Assembly (NCBI GenBank): GCA_009392215.1
Contig: VFGZ01000026.1
Location: 186,001 to 250,000 of the forward strand
From: SAR202 cluster bacterium
Lineage (GTDB): Bacteria; Chloroflexota; Dehalococcoidia; Lucifugimonadales; Lucifugimonadaceae
Reading direction: 5' to 3'
DNA: 64,000 bases
Of the stretch, positions 7,607 to 17,185 are shown in pieces. Made by a program: the position numbers and the translations under genes. How positions within the stretch are numbered: the stretch's first letter is position 1; the number at the start of each line of letters is the position of its first letter. Under the pieces are notes generated by a model that was not told the origin of the DNA, made no database searches, and was given only the letters and a program-made list of their open reading frames with translations.

Positions 7607-8998
7607 TTGAAACGACCCGATTCATCCTCTTGGGCATCCGATCATGCCAAAGAGGATGCTGGGGCAAACAGAGGTCGCTCAATTCGATCTAAGCATAACG
7701 CTACTAGCAAGAAGCAAATTGAATCGCATCCACGGTCAAATGATAAATCCCTTTCTGACCGTACTGGTTCAGGTAGGGATAATCGCACTCGTACTCCCAG
7801 GCGCAGAGTGAACTCCCGCCGCTCTGACAGCAAGCAATTAGCAGATACACATTCTGAATCTCAGAGCTTTGCCTTATGGGGTGGTCTTGAGCTAAAGAAG
7901 ACGATTGTTAATTCCATTTTGAAAATGGGATATGAATACCCGTCAGATATACAAAAAGCTTCCATGCCGTGGGTTCTGCAAGGCCGAGATGTTGTTGCTC
8001 AGGCGGTAACGGGATCTGGTAAGACTGCCGCTTTTGGAATCCCGATGTGTAATTTTGTTGATCCTCACTCTCGTGAAGTCCAAGGACTTGTACTTGTGCC
8101 GACCCGTGAATTGGCCCAGCAAGTTCAACGAGAATTGTCCCTAATAGGTAGGGAAAGAGGGGTAGGTGTTGTAGCAGTTTATGGTGGAGAACCGATTGCC
8201 CGTCAGATTAAATTACTTGAACAGGGCATGGCGATTGTTGTCGGAACACCTGGGCGTGTGAAGGACCATATGAACCGCAGGACGCTTGATTTGGGATCTG
8301 TGGGTATGGCGGTCCTAGACGAAGCTGACGAGATGTTGGACATTGGTTTTGCTGACGATATGGAGTACATACTAAACAGAACTCCGAGCGCGCGACAGAC
8401 CGCTCTTTTCTCTGCAACCATTCCGAATTTTATAAGAGGATTGATTCGTCGTTATCTTGATAACCCACGTTGGATACAACTGGTTTCGGATACCAAAGGA
8501 CTTGAGACCGTTGATGAAGTCGATCAGATTTTCTATGACGTGGCATCTCAGGATAAAGCGGATGGCATCCTGGAGATCCTTGATGATCTTGAAGAAGGCT
8601 CACAGATATTAATATTTCGCAAAATGCAAATCGGTGTGGACCGTTTATCCAAAGGCTTGGCTGGCGAAGGATTCGCAGTTAAGGGAATTCACGGCGGTAT
8701 GTCTCAGTCCGAACGAAACCGAGTAATGGCTGCTTTTCGCGATGGTAGGTTGAAAATGCTTGTAGCCACTAATCTTGCAGCGCGTGGATTAGACATTCCT
8801 ACTATATCTCACGTCGTTAACTACGACATGCCAGAGAATATAGAAGAGTATGTTCACCGAATTGGACGCACTGCACGAATGGGAAAACGCGGTACTGCAG
8901 TAAGTTTTATTGGCGAGTGGGATTTCGAATTATACGAGCAGATCATCGCCAAGATAGGTGAAGATAAGATGATCAAGCGTAAGTTTTCCTTCTACTAA
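7607..8998 (+). CDS. DEAD-box ATP-dependent RNA helicase
   Basis: This protein of at least 463 residues is a DEAD-box RNA helicase, which unwinds short RNA duplexes in ribosome assembly or mRNA decay. Motifs in order (numbered from TTG 7607) are: Q motif YPSDIQ, motif I AVTGSGKT (133-140), Ia PTRELA, Ib TPGRV, II DEAD (238-241), III SAT, then IV-VI in the second RecA domain (ARGLDIP, HRIGRTAR). The first 85 or so residues are a basic, Arg/Ser-rich disordered tail, likely for RNA contact. The C-terminus ends soon after motif VI, without a DbpA/CsdA RNA-binding domain. The true start may be upstream at 7493 (see the preceding entry). It stands alone, divergent from the GAF regulator. Confidence 0.95.
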   Translation: MKRPDSSSWASDHAKEDAGANRGRSIRSKHNATSKKQIESHPRSNDKSLSDRTGSGRDNRTRTPRRRVNSRRSDSKQLADTHSESQSFALWGGLELKKTIVNSILKMGYEYPSDIQKASMPWVLQGRDVVAQAVTGSGKTAAFGIPMCNFVDPHSREVQGLVLVPTRELAQQVQRELSLIGRERGVGVVAVYGGEPIARQIKLLEQGMAIVVGTPGRVKDHMNRRTLDLGSVGMAVLDEADEMLDIGFADDMEYILNRTPSARQTALFSATIPNFIRGLIRRYLDNPRWIQLVSDTKGLETVDEVDQIFYDVASQDKADGILEILDDLEEGSQILIFRKMQIGVDRLSKGLAGEGFAVKGIHGGMSQSERNRVMAAFRDGRLKMLVATNLAARGLDIPTISHVVNYDMPENIEEYVHRIGRTARMGKRGTAVSFIGEWDFELYEQIIAKIGEDKMIKRKFSFY

Positions 8999-9052
8999 TC
9001 ACATCTGTGTTCGACCTGAGGATTAGTTTGGTCACAGTTCATCTGCTTGTGT

Positions 9053-9967
9053 TTAGATGCCTACTTTTCCTCCACGTATTTTAGTTCCAGGTCCAGTCAG
9101 AAGCTCTCTAATCTCGTTCGCGTAGAGTATCTCAGTGTCGTCTTGTGGCTGGTAGTCAAGATATTTTCTCCCAGTTTCCAACGACCAAAATCTTCGCGTG
9201 TTATCGCTGCATCCGTAAGCAATCACAAACGGAATACCATGTTCATTCTCGATGTTTGGTGCTTCAATTGCTTGGCTGAACAATTGGGTGATATCCCTAG
9301 GACTTATGTAGGCACCAAGATTACGTTTGAATTCAGCGATTCCGCTACTGGTTTGTTCTGTCATAGGTGAATCCGAAAGGTAATCGGTGAGTTTGATGGG
9401 TCTGGTGAATCCGATTCTCAGCATGACAGTTTCTAGTTTTCTACCAAATATTCCACATGCGTATGGCCACGCCAGTAGTTCGTAGGCAGCTTTTGCCCAC
9501 CCGTAAAAATTGTCTGATACAGGAAAATCACCTGGTCGAACCATATCCATTTTGCGTTGGTGAATTAAAGAGTGTTCATACCAGTCAGCCGCATGGTTTG
9601 AGCTGGCGACTGCAATTCTATTAACACCGGCATCGTAGGCGCATCGATATATGTTATTCGCCATTTGTATGTTCTTGTGTTCATTGTCGAAGCGATCAAT
9701 TAAGGCGTTTTCTGTCTTAGCTCCCCTAGGGGTATGGGGTTTAAACGCTAGATGAATCACTGCGCTCATATTCTCGAACAGATGTTGATATTTGGATCTG
9801 TCGGGATCGATAAAGTCAGCGATGACAACACCTTCGACGTTATTTCCGTCTCTGTCTCTTTCGGAAATGTCCGCAAGAGTTAGGTCGAAATGATCTCGCA
9901 GGGTGGGAAGCATCAAGGATGCAATATATCCGCTAGCCCCAGTTATCAGTACTTTGCGTTTTGACAT
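9053..9967 (-). CDS. NAD-dependent epimerase/dehydratase-family SDR (uronate dehydrogenase-like)
   Basis: This 304-residue extended SDR has the nucleotide-binding GASGYIA motif near residue 10, an Asp after strand 2 (LADIS) favouring NAD over NADP, and an active-site YGWAK (YxxxK). Upstream of the Tyr is VASSNHA; the SSNH sequence is typical of uronate-dehydrogenase-like SDRs, which oxidise sugar uronates to lactones. This supports, but does not prove, action on a sugar acid. It is probably co-transcribed with, and downstream of, the gene at 10053-10733 (85-nt gap). Confidence 0.82.
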   Translation of the reverse strand: MSKRKVLITGASGYIASLMLPTLRDHFDLTLADISERDRDGNNVEGVVIADFIDPDRSKYQHLFENMSAVIHLAFKPHTPRGAKTENALIDRFDNEHKNIQMANNIYRCAYDAGVNRIAVASSNHAADWYEHSLIHQRKMDMVRPGDFPVSDNFYGWAKAAYELLAWPYACGIFGRKLETVMLRIGFTRPIKLTDYLSDSPMTEQTSSGIAEFKRNLGAYISPRDITQLFSQAIEAPNIENEHGIPFVIAYGCSDNTRRFWSLETGRKYLDYQPQDDTEILYANEIRELLTGPGTKIRGGKVGI

Positions 9968-10052
9968 TTTCGAATGCTCCTAATTTGTTATTTCTAATGT
10001 CAGTGACGTATACATTCGGCCGAGGAAGTGATTCCAGAGCCCCCAATTTATC

Positions 10053-10733
10053 TCAATGTGCTTCATTCCATCCTGGAATTTTCGAATCCCAGCCAGTGGC
10101 TTTGTGATATCCGGCATCCGGTAGCTTGACAATCGGTTCTATACCCAGAGCGATTTTTGCGCGTTGTATGTTAAATATATGTGTGTAGAACTCGTTTTGA
10201 ATATGCCTGAATGTAGCGACTAAATCCTTGCACGTCATCGTTCCGGTTGCGGGGTCTAGAGAGATTCCATCTGGGTGGACTGTTCGCATTAGCTCCCACT
10301 CGTCGCTAGGGACACGGTAGACGACCATTGTGCGTGCTTTTTTAATGGTTGTGTCGATCAACACGCGCTTTGATATCGATAGTGCCTCGTCTAATGCGCT
10401 CAATATTTCGTCTATGCACCAGAACGCTTGATCGTCGAGTCTGCGATCATGTTGTTGTGAATCGAAGATTGCATAACGTTCTGGTGTCATGGGTATGCTG
10501 TATGGGAATAGCTGGTCAGCCCATTTACCTATTAACCATCGGATCGGGATAGACGCCATGTGGCTAGTTTGTTGTCTAATTGACCAACCAGACCAACTCC
10601 AGCGATCTGAAGTCCAATCTAAAATCGAATTATCCAATTCGGTGACTTCTGCTCGCACTAGGCTGTCAAGACGCCAATAATCCGGAAACATAGTGCGCAA
10701 TTGCGGGTTGCCTGTGAGGTTAGATTGAGACAT
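10053..10733 (-). CDS. Hypothetical protein, possible DinB-like four-helix bundle
   Basis: This 226-residue soluble protein has no signal peptide or membrane segment. The pattern W(S/T)xDRWSWSGWSIRQQTSHMA near the N-terminus, and a late helix with HIQNEFYTH, recall DinB/YfiT metal-binding four-helix-bundle proteins, where spaced His residues bind a divalent metal. The resemblance is weak, and the family assignment is inference. DinB proteins are often thiol-dependent transferases or isomerases acting on small molecules. It is upstream of the SDR on the same strand and divergent from the PHP gene. Confidence 0.55.
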   Translation of the reverse strand: MSQSNLTGNPQLRTMFPDYWRLDSLVRAEVTELDNSILDWTSDRWSWSGWSIRQQTSHMASIPIRWLIGKWADQLFPYSIPMTPERYAIFDSQQHDRRLDDQAFWCIDEILSALDEALSISKRVLIDTTIKKARTMVVYRVPSDEWELMRTVHPDGISLDPATGTMTCKDLVATFRHIQNEFYTHIFNIQRAKIALGIEPIVKLPDAGYHKATGWDSKIPGWNEAH

Positions 10734-10805
10734 TGTGTGAGTCTCTTGCCATGTTTAGTGCCTGTTAAGATGTCCGTTTCTCAAAATCGTCTGTACTATC
10801 TGGTT

Positions 10806-11735
10806 ATGACTTTAAAAACTTGGTTCAAGGGTAATTTACATACTCACACGACAAATAGCGACGGAGACGCATCACCAGAACATGTTTCTGAGTGGTACCA
10901 CGAACATGGATATGATTGGCTTTGCTTGTCCGATCATAATCACCTGACGATACTTGAAGGCAGTAAAGCGGAAAAAGCAAAATGGCCGTTACTGGTGCAT
11001 GGTGAGGAGGTTACCTCACGTCAATCAGTTGGACCGGTTCATGTGAATGGATACGGTATCACCGAAATGGTCGAGGCTTCCAATTCTACTGACATAGTCA
11101 TAGCAATGCGTGAAAACGTCCAACGGATAATCGCTGCAGGCGGAATGGCTTCAATTAACCATCCTAATTTCCGATGGGCATTTGATGATGGGGCGATGAT
11201 GCAGGTTGAAGGTTATAAATTTATGGAAGTATTCAACGGGCATCCAAATACTCATAACGATGGTGGGGGCGGAAAAACTAGTACAGCTGGAATCTGGGAT
11301 CGGTTGCTAAGTAACGGTCGTAAGGTATGGGGTATAGCTGTTGATGATTCCCATCACTACACGGGTGAATTCGCTCCTGCCCGGTCCAATCCTGGCAGAG
11401 GGTGGGTGCAAGTGAGATCCGATAAGCTTACTGAGCATGGTATTTTGACAGCGATGTCGGACGGTGATTTTTACGCGTCTACCGGCGTGACAATTGGTGA
11501 CATGGTTTCGAATACCCGTGAGGTTAAACTAGAGATCGACCCAGAAACAGAACCTGATGGGATTCAAGCTAAATACACGACGCTATTTACTGGGTCGAAT
11601 GGTCGACTGTTATATGAATCCACTACAAATTCTCCGACTTATAAACCGACTCGGCTTGATGGTTATGTACGCGCAACGGTTTATTCATCCCGTGGTACAA
11701 GGGCTTGGACACAACCAGTTTTTATTGGTTCTTAG
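10806..11735 (+). CDS. PHP-domain metal-dependent phosphoesterase-like protein
   Basis: This protein of about 309 residues begins with a PHP domain. It has GNLHTHTTNSDG (His pair of motif 1), then SDHNHL (motif 2), a GEEV metal ligand and NHPNF (later His motif). The family covers DNA polymerase III-associated phosphoesterases, histidinol phosphatase and many TrpH/YciV-like enzymes; this one, with a C-terminal beta-rich extension, is of unassigned substrate. I chose the ATG at 10806 because it directly precedes the conserved motif; an upstream ATG at 10701 would add 35 unrelated residues and overlap the divergent gene. An extended -10 (TGtTAAGAT, 10763-10771) lies just upstream. Confidence 0.8.
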   Translation: MTLKTWFKGNLHTHTTNSDGDASPEHVSEWYHEHGYDWLCLSDHNHLTILEGSKAEKAKWPLLVHGEEVTSRQSVGPVHVNGYGITEMVEASNSTDIVIAMRENVQRIIAAGGMASINHPNFRWAFDDGAMMQVEGYKFMEVFNGHPNTHNDGGGGKTSTAGIWDRLLSNGRKVWGIAVDDSHHYTGEFAPARSNPGRGWVQVRSDKLTEHGILTAMSDGDFYASTGVTIGDMVSNTREVKLEIDPETEPDGIQAKYTTLFTGSNGRLLYESTTNSPTYKPTRLDGYVRATVYSSRGTRAWTQPVFIGS

Positions 11736-11816
11736 AGCTGTGGTTTGTTGCGGCAACCTGCTTGCCATAATTTACTCTGAGTCGTTGTTTGATCGAACCT
11801 TTAGAAAGAATTGAAA

Positions 11817-13889
11817 ATGTTCAATCGACTTACTAAGGAAACAAGCCCATATTTACTTCAGCACAGAGACAACCCAGTTGATTGGTATCCCTGGTGCGAT
11901 GAGGCGTTTGAGACTGCTCGGCGTCTGGACAGGCCTATTCTCCTTTCTATTGGATATTCCGCATGCCACTGGTGTCATGTCATGGCGCACGAATGCTTTG
12001 AGGACGAACTTATAGCCCAAACGATGAACAACGGATTCGTAAATATCAAAGTAGATCGGGAGGAACTGCCTGATGTCGATTCAATCTATATGACGGCTGT
12101 TCAAGCGATGACGGGATCAGGCGGTTGGCCTTTGACGGTATTTATCACGCCGGATGGTAAGCCATTTTTTGGAGGGACATATTTCCCTCCTACAGATCAT
12201 CACAATCGACCGGGATTCCCGCGAGTATTAAATGCCATCACTGATGCCTATAAAAACAACAGGGGAGAGCTACTATCCAGTTGTGAGCAATTGCTCGAGG
12301 TTATAAGAGGAAACTCCGCACCCCAACAATACGAAGGTGAATTTGATGAGTCATTGATGTTTAAAGCTTGCGATCAGCTTTTGGACAATGCTGATCTAGA
12401 ACATGGCGGATCTTTGGGCGCTCCGAAATTTCCCCAGCCGATGCTCTATGAGCTCTTATTACGTTACGCAGAAAAAACCGGCAATTCTCAAGCTTCACAT
12501 GTGGTTAACCTCACGCTTGAAAAGATGGCTCAAGGGGGTATTTATGATCAAATTGGAGGTGGATTCGCCCGTTACTCGGTAGACGACAAATGGCTGGTGC
12601 CTCATTTTGAGAAGATGCTCTACGATAATGCTCAGCTGGTGACGCTATATGCGCATGCATATCAGATGACCAGAAAACCGTTATTTAAGAAAGTAATAGA
12701 ACAAACACTGGGATATGTAGTTCGTGAGATGACCCATTCAATGGGTGGCTTCTATTCATCCTCAGATGCTGATTCTGAAGGCGTTGAAGGTAAGTTTTTT
12801 GTTTGGACTTCAGATGAGCTAGATTTAACCCTGAACGATCGAGATGCTTCTTTGGCTAAGGCGTATTGGCAGGTGACTGATGAAGGAAACTTTGATGGGG
12901 CTAATATTCTCAACGTTCCTGTGGATTTAGAAAGTTTCGCTCAAGAACAAGATTACGAAATCGAAGAATTAAAACAGGATATCTCTAGAATTGGCGCGAT
13001 CTTGTTCAAGGAACGATCAAGACGTGTCCCTCCAGGAATAGATGACAAAATATTGACGTCTTGGAACGCTCTAATGTTCAAGGCCTTTGCAGAGGCAGGG
13101 GCATTATTCAATAATCTCAACTGGATCAACATCGCAGTAAAGAACGCTCGATTTCTTTTATTCGCAATGAAAGACCATGATGGTCGGCTACTGCATAGTT
13201 GGAAGGCTATAGATAACTCATCATCTGATTACGAGGGCGGGTCGCGTATTCTGGGTTATCTCGATGATCATGCGTATTTTATCGATGGCCTGATTACATT
13301 GTACGAAGCCACGTTTGATGATTTTTATGTTGAAGCAGCGCAAGATTTGGCTGATAGTATGGTTCGTCGATTTTGGGATGGGGAGTCGGAGGTTTTTTAT
13401 GATACTTCGCCAGAACATCCGAAGTTGATCGTCCGTCCTCGAGACATACTCGATAATGCTGTTCCGTCAGGCGGTTCTATCGCTGCTTTATCACTACTTC
13501 GATTAAGTTCGTTAACCGGTAACTCTGACTATAGATTAAAAGCTGAATCTTCGGTTAGGACGATAGTGCCCCAAATGCGACGGGCACCTTTGTCTGTCAC
13601 TTCTTGGATTAGTGCAGCTGATTTTCATAACACCGACTCTAACCAAATTGTATTAATCGGGAATCCGGAGAGTCCAGCTTTCGCTGAAATAATCACTGAA
13701 ATACGCTCTAGATATTTGCCGAACTTAGTGCTAGCAGGTAGCAGATGCGATGTCCCGGATGAAGAACAATCACCGTTATTGCGCGGCAAGAAAATGTTAA
13801 ACGGTAAACCGACGGCTTTTGTTTGCGCAGACTATGTTTGCAAATTACCAGTGAATACCGCATCTGAACTCGCCGATCAACTTGATTGA
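11817..13889 (+). CDS. YyaL-type protein: thioredoxin-like DUF255 domain plus six-hairpin glycosidase-like domain
   Basis: This 690-residue protein belongs to the YyaL/spermatogenesis-associated protein 20 family. The N-terminal signature NRLTKETSPYLLQHRDNPV and a thioredoxin-like CHWC at residues 50-53 are visible, followed by GGTYFPP. The rest is a long alpha-rich region like the (alpha/alpha)6 barrel of glycosidases and cellobiose epimerases. No N-terminal signal peptide is present, so it is probably cytosolic. The molecular function of the family is not established. The ATG at 11817 is used; an in-frame TTG lies 6 nt upstream. It follows the PHP gene by about 80 nt on the same strand. Confidence 0.92.
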   Translation: MFNRLTKETSPYLLQHRDNPVDWYPWCDEAFETARRLDRPILLSIGYSACHWCHVMAHECFEDELIAQTMNNGFVNIKVDREELPDVDSIYMTAVQAMTGSGGWPLTVFITPDGKPFFGGTYFPPTDHHNRPGFPRVLNAITDAYKNNRGELLSSCEQLLEVIRGNSAPQQYEGEFDESLMFKACDQLLDNADLEHGGSLGAPKFPQPMLYELLLRYAEKTGNSQASHVVNLTLEKMAQGGIYDQIGGGFARYSVDDKWLVPHFEKMLYDNAQLVTLYAHAYQMTRKPLFKKVIEQTLGYVVREMTHSMGGFYSSSDADSEGVEGKFFVWTSDELDLTLNDRDASLAKAYWQVTDEGNFDGANILNVPVDLESFAQEQDYEIEELKQDISRIGAILFKERSRRVPPGIDDKILTSWNALMFKAFAEAGALFNNLNWINIAVKNARFLLFAMKDHDGRLLHSWKAIDNSSSDYEGGSRILGYLDDHAYFIDGLITLYEATFDDFYVEAAQDLADSMVRRFWDGESEVFYDTSPEHPKLIVRPRDILDNAVPSGGSIAALSLLRLSSLTGNSDYRLKAESSVRTIVPQMRRAPLSVTSWISAADFHNTDSNQIVLIGNPESPAFAEIITEIRSRYLPNLVLAGSRCDVPDEEQSPLLRGKKMLNGKPTAFVCADYVCKLPVNTASELADQLD

Positions 13890-14083
13890 TCATCGTCACT
13901 GATTGGTTAGATTACGGTCTTATTGAACTCTTTTTGTTCTTCCTGTTCAGTCTTTCCTTTTGCAGACCATTGTCAACATGTGGCCGGTTCATTATCTGCA
14001 CATTGAAGTTTTAATTCCGTTATATACGCTACAAAAAGTGATATTAGTTGATGGTTGAATTACCGCTTTATATCAGGAAGTAA

Positions 14084-14881
14084 TTAGTTTTTTAGATCTC
14101 TTGATTCAAACCGCCAAACAGCTATGGCCATAGCGATGACTAATATGGCTACCATAGCCAAACTGTGTAGCGGGTTAATGCCGTTTATTATCACGTCGTT
14201 ACCGTTGAAATAGTAAAACACTGAGATGAATTTAAATGGATCCAGTGCATCTACGACAGACAGGAAAGTATCTAGCAAAAACCCAATTATTCCGACAGCT
14301 GCGGTTAATCCGCCTGCAAGGCTTTTCTTGCCAGTTGAGGCTCCAATTGCCAACGCTATCAAACCCAATGTTCCACCTAGCAGCCAGAGACTGAATATTG
14401 CTTGAAGCGTCCCGGTCAGCGATAGACTAAACCCAGCGATTCTTGCTCCAACGATGATCCCAATCCATAGAGATATTGACAGCAGAAATAGACCGGTGAT
14501 CAAGGCAGCGGCCTTTTGTAGTAAAACGTTTTTGCGAGATATAGGGTTAGCTAGGAGTTGGTCCAGAGAATGTGATTCTTCTTCTCCTGCTATTGCCCCT
14601 GCCCCAGCGATAATAGCGAATACGCCAAATATCATTGGTCCCATGAATCCGAATACTTCTGCGTTCAAAAATCCTTCGGCTGTTGTATATGTATCGGCGT
14701 CTCCTATGAATGCCAACATAGCTTCGGGAAGCTGCTCCAAAAAGTCTGTTAATCCTGTCGAGTCTCGTATCGTCGGATAAAACAGCGTTACGTATAGTCC
14801 CAGGACCATAGTTCCGATTGAGTAATAAATAATTGACTTCTTGGAATCTCTCAGGGATTTCAGGTATACGTTAAGTAACAT
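14084..14881 (-). CDS. ABC-2 type transporter permease
   Basis: This 265-residue membrane protein has about six hydrophobic segments and an ABC-2 layout: a first helix near residues 20-36, a large loop (40-75), then paired helices, with the ISRKNVLLQKAAAL stretch typical of the cytosolic coupling region preceded by GEEESHSLDQLLANP. That pattern is common in NatB/YhaP/bacitracin-type exporter permeases. The ATP-binding partner ends in TAA immediately followed by this ATG, so the two are translated together. The substrate is unknown. Confidence 0.86.
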   Translation of the reverse strand: MLLNVYLKSLRDSKKSIIYYSIGTMVLGLYVTLFYPTIRDSTGLTDFLEQLPEAMLAFIGDADTYTTAEGFLNAEVFGFMGPMIFGVFAIIAGAGAIAGEEESHSLDQLLANPISRKNVLLQKAAALITGLFLLSISLWIGIIVGARIAGFSLSLTGTLQAIFSLWLLGGTLGLIALAIGASTGKKSLAGGLTAAVGIIGFLLDTFLSVVDALDPFKFISVFYYFNGNDVIINGINPLHSLAMVAILVIAMAIAVWRFESRDLKN

Positions 14882-15787
14882 TTATTCTGTTGTTGTGTCT
14901 TGCTGGTTGTAAAAATTCAAGAACACTTCTTCCAACGCGGGATGTCCCGCCTGTATATTCACGACGGTGTACTCTGCTGCCAGTTTGATTAGTGAATCGA
15001 GGCTTCCTGTGACACTGCATGAGAGGTGGTGACCTTTTATTGTTACTTCTCTCACGCCGGTAACGCTCTCGAAATCAGCCTTGGAAACAACCTCACCGAA
15101 TTCGATTGCGATTTTGGTTAGCGTTTGTTTTCGTAAGGTTGCAACTTCTTCTACTGCGATAATGGATCCTGCACGGATAATTCCGACTCGATCGCAAACT
15201 ATCTCGACTTCCGGCAAAACATGAGAGGAAATAAAAAGAGTTTTACCAGATTCTGCTTCCTCTAACACGAGTGCGTGAAATTCCTGTTGCAATAACGGAT
15301 CTAGCCCGGTTGTTGGTTCATCCAAAATTAGTAGTTTTGGATCGCTCATGAATGCCTGAATTATTCCGACTTTCTGGCGGTTGCCACGGGAAAGTTCACC
15401 AATTTTCCTTGACAGGTCCAAATCGAATCGTTCGGCAAGTACTTTCGCTTTCTCCAGGTGACCCCCTCTCAGATTGGCAAAATATTGCAGTAACTCTTCT
15501 GCGGTTAACTTTTCATAGGTAATAAAATCCCCTGGTAAGTAGCCTACATTTCGGCGTATTTCTACCGACTTGGATCGCGAATCCATACCTAGGATTGTTG
15601 CTGACCCAGAAGTGGCGCGTATGAAGTCTAATAAAATCCTTATACAGGTTGTCTTGCCTGCCCCATTGGGACCAAGAAGTCCGAAAATTTCACCTTTGTC
15701 GATGTCAAGATTTACATCGGATATTCCACGATGTTTTCCGTAAAATTTGCTGAGATTTTTTGCGCTAATTACTGCGGTATTACTCAA
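14882..15787 (-). CDS. ABC transporter ATP-binding protein (BcrA/NatA type)
   Basis: This 301-residue ABC ATPase has Walker A GPNGAGKT (39-46), a Q-loop region, a signature LSRGNRQ (LSGGQ variant), Walker B LLILDEPTTGLD and an H-loop SSHVL. A C-terminal extension of about 80 residues, usual in drug and peptide exporter ATPases, follows. It pairs with the permease that begins directly at its stop codon. The start is TTG at 15787. It lies 14 nt downstream of yebC on the same strand, so it may be read from the rpsP operon promoter as well. The transported substrate is unknown. Confidence 0.92.
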   Translation of the reverse strand: MSNTAVISAKNLSKFYGKHRGISDVNLDIDKGEIFGLLGPNGAGKTTCIRILLDFIRATSGSATILGMDSRSKSVEIRRNVGYLPGDFITYEKLTAEELLQYFANLRGGHLEKAKVLAERFDLDLSRKIGELSRGNRQKVGIIQAFMSDPKLLILDEPTTGLDPLLQQEFHALVLEEAESGKTLFISSHVLPEVEIVCDRVGIIRAGSIIAVEEVATLRKQTLTKIAIEFGEVVSKADFESVTGVREVTIKGHHLSCSVTGSLDSLIKLAAEYTVVNIQAGHPALEEVFLNFYNQQDTTTE

Positions 15788-15801
15788 AAGATGGTGACCT
15801 G

Positions 15802-16563
15802 TTATTCGTCGTTTGCGTACTTTTCTAGGACATTGCTAGGGAAATCACCGTTTGAATAGACTTTGGACACGTCATCTAGTTCTTCCAAAGCATCAAGTAG
15901 ACGTAGTGTTTGCATTGCACCTTTGTCGTCTAAGGGAACCAATGTCGTCGGCACGAGCGCCAGTTCTCCACTCTCGACGTTGATTCCAGATAGAGCTTCC
16001 ACGCTCGATTTCACGTCGGCAAAACTTTCGTAGGGCGCGGTGACTTGGACAATGGTTCCTTCTACTTCTACGTCTTCAGCACCGGCGTCTACAATGTCAA
16101 GAGCGACGTCGTCTGGATCACCATTTGTAACTTCGACGGTTATCAACCCTTTGTTTTCAAAATTCCATGAGACAGCACCAGCTCCAGCTAAATTTCCGCC
16201 TGCGCGCGTGATTTGTGCTCGGACTTCAGCAGCAGTTCGGTTTTTGTTGTCTGTGAGAGCTTCGACAATGATCCCAGCGCCTCCCGGACCGTAAGCCTCA
16301 TAGCTGATTTGTTCCAGGATAACCGCGTCTACGCCGGTCCCAGCCCCCCGGGCTACTGCTCGGTCTATATTGTCTTTGGGCATGTTTAGTGACTTGGCGT
16401 TGTCGATAGCCAGTCGAAGTCGGAAATTCATCTCAGGGTTAGAATCTCCTTCACGTGCAGCAACCATTATTTCTCGCGACAGTTTTGTGAAAAGTTGACC
16501 ACGCTTAGCGTCGGCCGCACCCTTCTTGTGTTTGATTGTGCTCCATTTAGAGTGGCCAGACAT
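15802..16563 (-). CDS. yebC: YebC/PmpR (TACO1) family protein
   Basis: This 253-residue protein has the conserved N-terminus SGHSKWSTIKHKKGAADAKR and the central YEAYGPGG motif of the YebC/TACO1 family. Members have been described as DNA-binding regulators (PmpR) and as translation factors (TACO1 in mitochondria). Its place beside rimM and rpsP fits a translational role. Usual length is 240-250, so it is complete. It is separated from rimM by about 65 nt on the same strand. Confidence 0.96.
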   Translation of the reverse strand: MSGHSKWSTIKHKKGAADAKRGQLFTKLSREIMVAAREGDSNPEMNFRLRLAIDNAKSLNMPKDNIDRAVARGAGTGVDAVILEQISYEAYGPGGAGIIVEALTDNKNRTAAEVRAQITRAGGNLAGAGAVSWNFENKGLITVEVTNGDPDDVALDIVDAGAEDVEVEGTIVQVTAPYESFADVKSSVEALSGINVESGELALVPTTLVPLDDKGAMQTLRLLDALEELDDVSKVYSNGDFPSNVLEKYANDE

Positions 16564-16628
16564 TCAGGCTCCCATCATTCGAAGTATTGTTGAGATCTCG
16601 ACGAAGAATGTTACTAGGTTTATGGGCT

Positions 16629-17174
16629 TCAGAGTAAACCACTTGGTGGATCGATGACCATTACCCCACTCGCTTTATTTACCTCGATGATTACACCATC
16701 GATTACGGGGATGAGTATATCTGGACGCCCAAGCTGCTGCTCATCGTGACCAGGTGTAATTACGAACACGTCATTGCTACCGGTTTCGATAATCTCGGTT
16801 ATACACCCAAGATGTTTACCGTCCAACGTAGTGACATCTATTCCCAAGATTTCATAATGGTAATAAATCCCTGGTGGATTTTTTGGAAGCGATTCAGCAG
16901 GGACTGATAATTCCAACCCACGCAGTAAATTGGCTTTTTCAATCGAATCTACGCTTTCGAAAGTCAATTTTGTAGCTTTGCCGGATACCCCTGTTTCTGT
17001 GATTGTATGTTCCGCTCCGTTGATTGATACAACATCGCCAACACGGAATCTATTTTTGGCATTTGAATAAACCTCTACCAAAACGGTTCCGCTAATTCCA
17101 GTCGGTCGTCGGATGCGTCCGACCGCGATCAGATTTTCATTCAAATAATCCGATGGTTTGAATGAACCGGTCAT
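16629..17174 (-). CDS. rimM: Ribosome maturation factor RimM
   Basis: This 181-residue RimM assists maturation of the 30S subunit head by binding S19. The N-terminal barrel has IAVGRIRRPTGISGTVLVE, and the C-terminal PRC-barrel has YYHYEILGIDVTT and DILIPVIDGVIIEV. Length matches the family (170-180). It lies 11 nt after the KH-domain gene in the rpsP operon. In many bacteria trmD and rplS follow rimM; here yebC follows instead. Confidence 0.95.
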   Translation of the reverse strand: MTGSFKPSDYLNENLIAVGRIRRPTGISGTVLVEVYSNAKNRFRVGDVVSINGAEHTITETGVSGKATKLTFESVDSIEKANLLRGLELSVPAESLPKNPPGIYYHYEILGIDVTTLDGKHLGCITEIIETGSNDVFVITPGHDEQQLGRPDILIPVIDGVIIEVNKASGVMVIDPPSGLL

Positions 17175-17185
17175 TGGAAACGTGG

